Positions 8,635 through 14,973 of a DNA stretch of 17,642 nucleotides are shown here, in pieces. Below the pieces are notes generated by a model that worked only from the letters and a program-made list of their open reading frames with translations, was not told the DNA's origin and did not search any database. This DNA is from Bacteroidales bacterium. GTDB taxonomy: Bacteria > Bacteroidota > Bacteroidia > Bacteroidales > UBA932. Position numbers and translations under genes: made by a program. The DNA is taken from contig JAFUUB010000125.1 of the NCBI GenBank assembly GCA_017483985.1, positions 1 to 17,642 on the forward strand, given 5' to 3'. Numbering within the stretch: position 1 is the stretch's first letter; each line of letters starts with the position of its first letter.

Positions 8635-11253
8635 CTATCGGATTTTGGAGATGACTTCATTGATCTGGTCTCCCAGGGAGGTGTTGTATCCCTGCGAGAA
8701 ATAGACGACGCGGCCGAAACTGTCGGCGATGATGAAGACCGGCAGCGTCTTGCGGTCGCTTTGCGCGGCCTGAAGCACCATGTTGAGCACGGTGTCGTCC
8801 GTATCGATGCCATAGGTAATCCCGTGGATCGGTTCGAGTTTGGACTTGTCCAGGTCCGCAAGATCGTGTGCGTTCCTCGTCAGCACGATGAACGGCCTGC
8901 CCCAGGAGTTCAGGGTCGACGCCGATGTCCCGGGCATCTCATTCAGGATGTGCATGGTCGGCTCGTCGTGCGCCCCGGAGATCATCAGGACAAAGTAACC
9001 CCGGCCGGTTGTAGCAATCAGGGTGCCTTCTTCCCGGTCTCCTTCCCGGAGGAATTTCCCGTTGATTTCGGTGTCGATGTTGCCAATGACTGCAACGTCT
9101 TCGCTCCTGGCCTTGGGAATCGTGAGCGGCAGGGTAGTATCGGCACCCTGGCGGACGTTAAAGAAGTCCATGTGGACTAGCACGTTGCCCCTGGCCATGC
9201 GGGATCCGGAAGTGAGTTGGTAATAACCGGTCGGCAGGGACAGGACATCCGGATTGCCCTGGGAACCGCCACGCGGGAAGAATCCCCGGCTGCGGCTGGG
9301 TGCGCCGTTTTCAATAAGACCGGGGAAGATGCGAAGCCGGGACTTGCGGTCGGCGTCGCTCACGACAAGTTTCAGGTTCCCCATCTCGTAACGTGCTTCT
9401 TCGGCACGTCCGTTCCCAAAATCTACCTCATACCATTTCCCGTCTTTCCAATACTGGATGCCCCCTCTCTGCGAGGCCGGGATGCCAAACGCACGGCACA
9501 TTGTGATGAAGAGCCGGGCACGGCCGGCACTGTCTCCGGCCTTGAGTCTCCACACGCCGGCAGGCGTCATGTTGAGTCCCTGGGGATTGTATTCGTCCAG
9601 GCATTTGATGTTGTCAGAGACCCATTTCACCAGTGATTCCGGGTCGTCTGCGATCCGGGCAAGGTCCAGCCCTCCGGAGACCGCGTCCCATTCTTCCCGG
9701 ATCATTTTCCGGCATGGAACCAGATATTCGTTTCCCGTCTTGGGAGGAAGGATGCTGCTTCTCCAAAGCGCATAGTCCATCCCATCTATCCGGGGTGTCT
9801 CATCCAGGACGCTCTGGAGGGTGGACAGCGGCTGTTCGGCGATGTCTTTCTGGGTTAGGGACTCAAGCAGCGCGAGGGCATCCTCAAGACGGGTTTCCCG
9901 GTTGTTCTCTATGAAGGCCTGGACGGCTTTCCAGTTCCCCCTTGCGGCGGTCAGCAGCCTGTCTTCACGCTGATTCCTGCCCTGCGCGGAGTAGAAGGTG
10001 GCTATGTAGGAGTTCCGCATCCGGTCTTCCTGCTGCAGCCGAGCGTTGTTTTCTGCTTCCTGCTCATCGGTCACTTCATACGGAATCATGCCTTCCGGAG
10101 GCGGCACGATATCGTAGTCGAGCGAGAAGGCATCACCGTCTTTGTGCTCCAATGAGACCGTCGTCATCTCAGATTCGCACTTGCCTATCCCGAACCGGCC
10201 GTCGTGATGTGCCCAGACCAGCAGGTCGCCCAGTCCCGTCAGCAGGGAGGTCTGTCCGTTCTTGTCCGTTTTGAGTGAAGCGATGTCGCCGAAGCGTCCG
10301 CCGTTGAAAACCTTATAGTCAACGGTGGCGCCTTCTACCGGTTTGCCGTCCATATCCAGGACGGTCACGGTGGAGTTGCGGGTCGGGACATAATTGTCCG
10401 TGACGTTCAACTCCGTGAAGCAGTTGCTCCGCTGGACGACGTTCTCGCTCCCTTTGTAGTCTCCGAAAGCATAGGTGTGCAGCATGATGGCGCGGGAGGC
10501 GGTGGAATTGAACCACGCGTAATCCAGGACGGGAGCCGGCTCGCAGGCCCCCATGAAGTGCCATTCCCCGTCCACCCAGACCTCGACCCAGGCATGGTTG
10601 CTGTCGGTGTGGGCCCACAGCGGGGTATAGACCTGTCTCGCAGGGATGCCGACCGTGCGCAGCGCCGCAACGGTGAGGACGGATTCCTCGCCGCATCGGC
10701 CCTGTGCGGTCTGGATGGTAGACATGGGGCCGAGCGTCCTGCCGTCCGTGGACGAATAGGTCGCTTTCTCGTGGCACCAGTGGTTGACTTCCAGGGCGGC
10801 ATCATACAGGGACATCCCTTCCACGCGGGTTTTCAACTCATCATAGTAGGTGCTCCGGAAGTGGTCCAGCGTTTCGTTGTTGACTCTCGGAGGAAGCACG
10901 AAGTGGCGGAATTCGACTTCCGGAATGTCCCCGCCCCAGGGCATCTCTTTTTTTGCCTTCAGGGCGTACTTGACATTCTCCAGGAAAAAGGCTCCGTCAT
11001 AGTCTCCGATGTCAGCGATTGACATGTTCGCATACAGGAACTGCATGGATTCTTTCTCCATCGGGGTCATGTCCGTGGACAATGTCTGCCAGACATCCGA
11101 AGAGGGAAGGAGCGCCTTCTTCTCCGCCAGTTTCTTCTGAACGGTGTTCCTGACGGAGGGGTCACTGATCAAATGGTCCGTTGAGCACGAGCAGACCGCG
11201 ACAGCGGAAAGCAGGGCAAGGAGGGACTTGAGATGACGAAACAACGAATACAT
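8635..11253 (-). CDS. Multi-domain lipoprotein with transglutaminase-like cysteine-hydrolase domain
   Basis: An 872-residue predicted lipoprotein (VCSC lipobox, lipidated Cys23). Domains in order: a helical N-terminal region; a transglutaminase/PNGase-like core at about 140-260 with GRCGEES (Cys187) and NHAWVEVWVDGEWHF (His220); an Ig- or carboxypeptidase-regulatory-like beta domain at about 290-370; a helical linker; a second, degenerate transglutaminase-like copy at about 510-615; a beta domain; and a thioredoxin-like C-terminus (about 750-872) lacking the CxxC. In the first core the place where the family usually has the triad Asp reads GACE (Gly235). Proteins of this core family hydrolyse or transfer amide bonds, so a peptidase or glycoamidase role is plausible but unproven. 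I use the ATG at 11253; a GTG at 11259 would add only two residues. It follows the AraC gene by 15 bases and precedes the C25-like gene by 2. Confidence 0.8.
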   Translation of the reverse strand: MYSLFRHLKSLLALLSAVAVCSCSTDHLISDPSVRNTVQKKLAEKKALLPSSDVWQTLSTDMTPMEKESMQFLYANMSIADIGDYDGAFFLENVKYALKAKKEMPWGGDIPEVEFRHFVLPPRVNNETLDHFRSTYYDELKTRVEGMSLYDAALEVNHWCHEKATYSSTDGRTLGPMSTIQTAQGRCGEESVLTVAALRTVGIPARQVYTPLWAHTDSNHAWVEVWVDGEWHFMGACEPAPVLDYAWFNSTASRAIMLHTYAFGDYKGSENVVQRSNCFTELNVTDNYVPTRNSTVTVLDMDGKPVEGATVDYKVFNGGRFGDIASLKTDKNGQTSLLTGLGDLLVWAHHDGRFGIGKCESEMTTVSLEHKDGDAFSLDYDIVPPPEGMIPYEVTDEQEAENNARLQQEDRMRNSYIATFYSAQGRNQREDRLLTAARGNWKAVQAFIENNRETRLEDALALLESLTQKDIAEQPLSTLQSVLDETPRIDGMDYALWRSSILPPKTGNEYLVPCRKMIREEWDAVSGGLDLARIADDPESLVKWVSDNIKCLDEYNPQGLNMTPAGVWRLKAGDSAGRARLFITMCRAFGIPASQRGGIQYWKDGKWYEVDFGNGRAEEARYEMGNLKLVVSDADRKSRLRIFPGLIENGAPSRSRGFFPRGGSQGNPDVLSLPTGYYQLTSGSRMARGNVLVHMDFFNVRQGADTTLPLTIPKARSEDVAVIGNIDTEINGKFLREGDREEGTLIATTGRGYFVLMISGAHDEPTMHILNEMPGTSASTLNSWGRPFIVLTRNAHDLADLDKSKLEPIHGITYGIDTDDTVLNMVLQAAQSDRKTLPVFIIADSFGRVVYFSQGYNTSLGDQINEVISKIR

Positions 11254-11268
11254 AATCACGATAATGTT

Positions 11269-12138
11269 CTATTGGGGTACGTTATAATTGGATTTCCGGT
11301 ATACCAGCGGAGTCATGCCCGTGTGTTTCTTGAAGACCCTGTTGAAATAACTGCTGTCCTTGAAAGAGAGGGCGTAGGCAATACTTTTGATGGGGGTACT
11401 TTCCGTAATCAGCAGCAATTCGGCTTTTTCGATTTTTCTGCCGATAATAAACTGTGTCGGCGTTTCACCGACCTCCTTGTGGAACAACCGGATGAAATGG
11501 TCTTTGCTAAGCCCGACGTTCCTGGCAATCTCCTGGATCTCGAGATTCTCCATGATATGGGTCCGAATGTATTTCAGTGCTTCTCCGATCCGGTCGTCGA
11601 AGACTCTTTGCATGGGGACAGCCCGACCGAGGAACTTGGATAGCAGGATGTAAATGATTCCGCGGTTCTCTATCGTCAGCGGGCAGGAGTCTTCATGATT
11701 CTCATGGATGGATTTCAGTAATGTCGAGAAGTTGTCATACTCCTTGGGGTCAATCAGTTGCAGGCGTTTGGCCGGATTGATTTCTATGAGGCGTTCGAAC
11801 AACATCCTGTCCAGGCCCGATGCTTCCACCTCGAAAGGCAGGGAGAAACTCTCCAACTGGCCGGTCTGGGACTGGCGGTCTTCATAAACGTGAGCGTAGT
11901 AATGTATGAACGGTCCACGGCAACGGTCGCTGTGTGTAACATGGGCCGGTATCAAATATAGATGTCCGGGAGTGAGGAGATGTCTCTGCCGCCTGATCTC
12001 CACCTCGGCTTCTCCTTCTACAACATAATAGATGCGAAGGAAAGGCGAGCGTACATTCACCCAATTCCAGTCGGCATTGTGTATAGATTTGCCGACATTC
12101 ATAACCAGGAGATGCAATTGGTCAACAGAGAGCGTCAT
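11269..12138 (-). CDS. AraC-family transcriptional regulator
   Basis: A 289-residue DNA-binding regulator. Residues about 30-90 look like the cupin-type ligand-sensing arm (FLRIYYVVEGEAEVEI, then LLTPGHLYLIPAHVTHS). The C-terminal 100 residues carry the twin helix-turn-helix unit: LEIQEIARNVGLSKDHFIRL at 199-218, and TPIKSIAYALSFKDSSYFNR at 248-267 followed by the family signature FKKHTGMTPLVYRK (269-282). It is the first gene of the minus-strand run, 15 bases ahead of the transglutaminase-like gene, so it probably controls its own operon; the inducer may be fucose or a fucosylated product, which is inference. The gene is noticeably more AT-rich than the genes to its right. Many comparable loci use hybrid two-component or ECF sigma regulators instead. 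Confidence 0.93.
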   Translation of the reverse strand: MTLSVDQLHLLVMNVGKSIHNADWNWVNVRSPFLRIYYVVEGEAEVEIRRQRHLLTPGHLYLIPAHVTHSDRCRGPFIHYYAHVYEDRQSQTGQLESFSLPFEVEASGLDRMLFERLIEINPAKRLQLIDPKEYDNFSTLLKSIHENHEDSCPLTIENRGIIYILLSKFLGRAVPMQRVFDDRIGEALKYIRTHIMENLEIQEIARNVGLSKDHFIRLFHKEVGETPTQFIIGRKIEKAELLLITESTPIKSIAYALSFKDSSYFNRVFKKHTGMTPLVYRKSNYNVPQ

Positions 12139-12213
12139 GGCAATCCGTGTGTTTCACAGTGTAAACTAAAAATAATAATGGCAAACGTCTTGTTTTTTAG
12201 GATTTTCCCTTGT

Positions 12214-12221
12214 TAAAGTTA
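12214..12221 (-). promoter_or_regulatory. Candidate -7 box upstream of the AraC gene
   Basis: Read on the minus strand the sequence is TAACTTTA, seven of eight to the Bacteroidota -7 consensus TAnnTTTG. It would place the transcript start about 70 bases before the AraC ATG. No TTTG is found at the expected upstream distance, so support is weak. The surrounding gap (12139-12314) is AT-rich and also contains a short inverted repeat, CAATA at 12263-12267 and TATTG at 12277-12281, which could be an operator half-site pair or chance. Confidence 0.25.
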
Positions 12222-12314
12222 AAAAAATAATGGGCAGTACCGAGATCTTTCGCATTTTCATGCAATACTATGTCGATATTGTTCTATTTTGAGCCGTTTG
12301 AGAAAATATGTAAA

Positions 12315-12347
12315 CGAAACAGCCGCCCCGGCGGGACGGCTGTTTCG
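12315..12347 (-). terminator. Strong hairpin terminator of the acyl-CoA-synthetase gene
   Basis: A perfect 11-base inverted repeat, CGAAACAGCCG at 12315-12325 and its complement CGGCTGTTTCG at 12337-12347, encloses an 11-base GC-rich loop that can extend the stem with CCC/GGG pairs. It begins 20 bases beyond the stop of the minus-strand synthetase gene and on that strand is followed by a T-rich tract (TTTACATATTTT). It isolates this gene from the downstream AraC operon. Confidence 0.85.
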
Positions 12348-12367
12348 GAATCCTTGCTTCTCGGGTT

Positions 12368-14014
12368 TTATTTGTACAGGAAGCGCTTGATGCTCATCTT
12401 CGGGGTCTTCTCGAAGGGCACGAGCACGGTCTCGACCTGGGCGATCTTGCTGTAGTTCGGGAGCTGGCGGTTGGCGCCGGTGCGGATCTTCTCCGGCAGG
12501 TCGGCCACGGCCTCGTCGTCCAGGCCGGCGGCCTTGATGGCGTCCTTGTCGAGGTAGACCAGGGCGACGATCTTGCCGGCGCGGTCCACGACCACGGACT
12601 CGCTGACGCAAGGCTGGTTGTTCACGATGGCCTCGAGTTCCTCCGGATAGACGTTCTGGCCGTTGGCGGTGAGGATCATGCTCTTGGAGCGGCCCTTGAT
12701 GAAGATGTTGCCCTCCTTGTCCATGATGCCGAGGTCGCCGGTGCGCAGGAAGCCGTCCTCGGTGAACGCGTTGGCGGAAGCCTCCGGGTTCTTGAAGTAG
12801 CCGATGGTGATGTTCTCGCCCTTGGCCTGGATCTCGCCGGCGATGTGCTCGGGATCCTCGGAGTCGATGCGGACGGTGGCGCAGTCCACCGGCTTGCCGC
12901 AGGAGCCCGGGACGTACTTGGTCCAGTGCTCATAGGCCAGCAGCGGGCAGGCCTCGGTCATGCCGTAGCCCACGAGGTAGGGGAACTTGATCTTCTTGAA
13001 GATGCGCTCGACCTCCGGGTTGAGCGCGGCGCCGCCCATGATGAACTCCTGGACGTTGCCGCCGAAGGCCTGCACGAGGCCGTCCTTGACCTTCTTGTAG
13101 ATGATCTGGTTGAGCCCCGGGACCTTGAGCAGGAACTTGACCGCGGGCTTGTCGAGGGTGGGCTTGATCTTGGACTTGTAGATCTTCTCCATCACGAGGG
13201 GCACGGTGATGAGCAGGTAGGGCTTGACTTCGGCGAACGCCTTGAGGAGCGTGGCCGGGGTCGGGGCCTTGCCGAGCCAGTAGATGGCCGTGCCGTTGCA
13301 GAGCGGGTAGATGAACTCGATCACCAGGCCGTACATGTGGGCCATCGGCAGCATGGAGACCATCTTGTCGCCCGCCGGGACATGGCGCTGGCTGTAGTCC
13401 ACGATGGAGCTGAAGTTGCGGTAGATGAGCATGACGCCCTTCGGGTCGCCGGTGGATCCGGAGGTGTAGTTGATGGTGGAAAGCTTATCCCAGTTGTCGG
13501 TCGGGAAGACGACATCCTGCGGGCCGTAGCCCTTCGGCCACTTGGCCGCGAACAGGTCTTCCATCGCGGCGAACGCCGCGGCGATCTCGTCCGTGGCGGA
13601 CCAGAGCAGGCTCCAGGTGTCCACGTCGACGGCGAACTTGAGTTCGGGCATCTTCCCAAGGTCCATCTGCTTGAACTTGTCCTCGTTGGTGAACAGGCCG
13701 ATGCTCTCGGAATGGTTCACGAGGAACGAGGCGTTCTCGGGGGTGAAGTCGGCCAGCAGCGGGACGATGACGGTCTCGTAGGTGTTGACCGCGAGGTAAG
13801 CCATGCCCCAGCAGGCGCCGTTGCGGGCGTACAGGGCGATCTTCTCGCCCTTCTTGATGCCGAGTTTATCGAAGACGAGGTGGAATTTTTCGATCTGGGT
13901 GGCCATCTGGCCGTAGGTGTAGGACACGCCGCCGAGGGTGTTGAGGGCAGCCTTGTCCCAGTACTTGCGGGTTGCTTCCTGCAACCGCTCGAGGTAGTGA
14001 GGATATTTCTCCAT
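12368..14014 (-). CDS. AMP-dependent acyl-CoA synthetase (long-chain fatty acid--CoA ligase-like)
   Basis: Adenylate-forming enzyme of the ANL superfamily, 548 residues, most like long-chain fatty acid--CoA ligases; it would activate an acyl acid with ATP and load it on CoA. Motifs are in order: P-loop YTSGSTGDPKG (183-193), MLPMAHMYG (221-229), GGAALNPEVE (328-337), YGMTE (350-354), TGDLG (425-429) and GRSKSMILTANGQNVYPEELE (hinge region, 441-461). The tail KTPKMSIKRFLYK replaces the usual A10 GK or LKLKR pattern, so the conserved catalytic Lys may be Ser541; the neighbouring Lys539 could substitute. No signal peptide or clear membrane helix; cytosolic or membrane-associated. A strong promoter lies just upstream and a hairpin terminator downstream, so it is a single-gene unit. 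Exact substrate cannot be told. Confidence 0.9.
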   Translation of the reverse strand: MEKYPHYLERLQEATRKYWDKAALNTLGGVSYTYGQMATQIEKFHLVFDKLGIKKGEKIALYARNGACWGMAYLAVNTYETVIVPLLADFTPENASFLVNHSESIGLFTNEDKFKQMDLGKMPELKFAVDVDTWSLLWSATDEIAAAFAAMEDLFAAKWPKGYGPQDVVFPTDNWDKLSTINYTSGSTGDPKGVMLIYRNFSSIVDYSQRHVPAGDKMVSMLPMAHMYGLVIEFIYPLCNGTAIYWLGKAPTPATLLKAFAEVKPYLLITVPLVMEKIYKSKIKPTLDKPAVKFLLKVPGLNQIIYKKVKDGLVQAFGGNVQEFIMGGAALNPEVERIFKKIKFPYLVGYGMTEACPLLAYEHWTKYVPGSCGKPVDCATVRIDSEDPEHIAGEIQAKGENITIGYFKNPEASANAFTEDGFLRTGDLGIMDKEGNIFIKGRSKSMILTANGQNVYPEELEAIVNNQPCVSESVVVDRAGKIVALVYLDKDAIKAAGLDDEAVADLPEKIRTGANRQLPNYSKIAQVETVLVPFEKTPKMSIKRFLYK

Positions 14015-14034
14015 TTTCGTTCTGATTGATCACA

Positions 14035-14066
14035 CAAATTTAAGCGCCGGGCGGTTTTTTTGCAAA
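14035..14066 (-). promoter_or_regulatory. Bacteroidota-type promoter of the acyl-CoA-synthetase gene
   Basis: On the minus strand, TTTG (14063-14066) is followed by exactly 20 bases and then TAAATTTG (14035-14042), a full match to the Bacteroidota -33/-7 consensus. The predicted start of transcription is near 14028, giving a leader of only about 14 bases before the ATG at 14014. The opposite strand holds only weak -7 look-alikes for the divergent HAD gene (GATATTTG at 14097-14104 and TATATGTG near 14119). Confidence 0.8.
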
Positions 14067-14133
14067 GCCTCGCGTGTGTATGTGGCGAATTATTCCGATA
14101 TTTGGGGCGAAATCATTTTATATGTGGTGAACT

Positions 14134-14973
14134 ATGGTCCAGAAAAAACCGATCGTCGCGCTGATCTACGACTATGACGGCACGCTCTCCCCGGGCAACA
14201 TGCAGGAATTCGGATTCATCCAGGCCGTCGGCAAGACGGCCGACGAGTTCTGGCGGATGAGCGACAGCATCGCCATCGGCCAGGATGCCTCCAACGTGCT
14301 GGCGTACATGAAGCTGATGTTCGACGAGGCCCGGCGCAACGGCATCAAGCTCCGCCGGGAGGATTTCATGCGTTTCGGACAGGACATCCAGCTCTTCGAC
14401 GGGGTACGCGAGTGGTTCTCCCTGATCAACCGCTACGGCGAGGAGCACGGCGTACGGATCGAGCACTACATCAATTCCTCCGGCCTCAAGGAGATCATCG
14501 AAGGCAGCCCGATCGCCCATGAGTTCAAGCACATCTTCGCCGGGACCTTCATCTACGATGCGAACGGCGAGGCCGAGTGGCCCGGCATCTCGGTGGACTA
14601 CACCACCAAGACCCAGTTCCTCTTCAAGATCAGCAAGGGCATCTTCAGCGCCCGCGACAACAAGCAGGTCAACGACTCGATGGCCGAGGACAAGAAGCGG
14701 ATCCCGTTCACGCACATGATCTATTTCGGCGACGGCGACACCGACGTGCCCTGCATGAAGATCGTCGGCATGTTCGGCGGCCATTCCATCGCGGTCTTCG
14801 ACCCGCAGAACGAGCGCAAGAAGGCCACGGCGGCGAAGCTCAAGCGCCAGGGGCGCGTGGCGTTCGCCGTGCCGGCCGTCTACACGCAGGAGTCGGCCGC
14901 CTACCGCGTGGTCACCGCCATCATCGACAAGGTCAAGGCCGACTGGGTCCTCAGCCGGCTGGCGAAGCGCTAG
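14134..14973 (+). CDS. HAD-superfamily hydrolase (phosphoserine-phosphatase-like)
   Basis: A 279-residue cytosolic HAD phosphohydrolase. Motif I is IYDYDGTLSPG, with nucleophile Asp13 and acid/base Asp15. Motif II is INSSG (113-117). A Lys at 159 or 166 could be motif III. Motif IV is YFGDGDTDVP with Asp200, Asp202 and Asp204 for magnesium. A helical cap lies between residues about 20 and 90, as in C1-type HAD enzymes. The physiological substrate is not readable. The ATG at 14134 is used because the only nearby upstream ATG (14122) stops at once. It is transcribed away from the synthetase gene and runs stop-to-stop into the GH97 gene with no spacer. Confidence 0.88.
   Translation: MVQKKPIVALIYDYDGTLSPGNMQEFGFIQAVGKTADEFWRMSDSIAIGQDASNVLAYMKLMFDEARRNGIKLRREDFMRFGQDIQLFDGVREWFSLINRYGEEHGVRIEHYINSSGLKEIIEGSPIAHEFKHIFAGTFIYDANGEAEWPGISVDYTTKTQFLFKISKGIFSARDNKQVNDSMAEDKKRIPFTHMIYFGDGDTDVPCMKIVGMFGGHSIAVFDPQNERKKATAAKLKRQGRVAFAVPAVYTQESAAYRVVTAIIDKVKADWVLSRLAKR

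Larger units (their letters stand above)
1..12138 (-). other. Probable seven-gene fucosylated-glycan utilization operon
   Basis: Seven genes lie head to tail on the minus strand with gaps of 2 to 49 bases and no hairpin terminator that I can see between them: AraC regulator, transglutaminase-like lipoprotein, C25-like protein, GH29 fucosidase, SusC, SusD, fucI. The run begins after the roughly 230-base gap upstream of the regulator and continues beyond the left edge. Content (fucosidase plus fucose isomerase plus SusCD) points to fucosylated substrates; the two cysteine-hydrolase-like proteins point to a protein-linked glycan. Single transcription is inferred from spacing. Internal promoters, for example in the 49 bases before SusC, are not excluded. 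Confidence 0.75.

Noticed and set aside
6872..8704. 610-codon plus-strand open frame opposite the C25-like and fucosidase genes
   Set aside because: It runs antisense to two well-supported genes, has no recognisable motif and begins inside another gene; a by-product of codon bias.
12263..12281. Short inverted repeat CAATA-N9-TATTG as an operator
   Set aside because: Five-base arms in AT-rich DNA are expected by chance; kept only as a remark.
12845..14029. 394-codon plus-strand open frame opposite the synthetase
   Set aside because: Antisense shadow; repetitive Leu/Gly/Val/Asp/His composition, and the synthetase carries all ANL motifs on the other strand.
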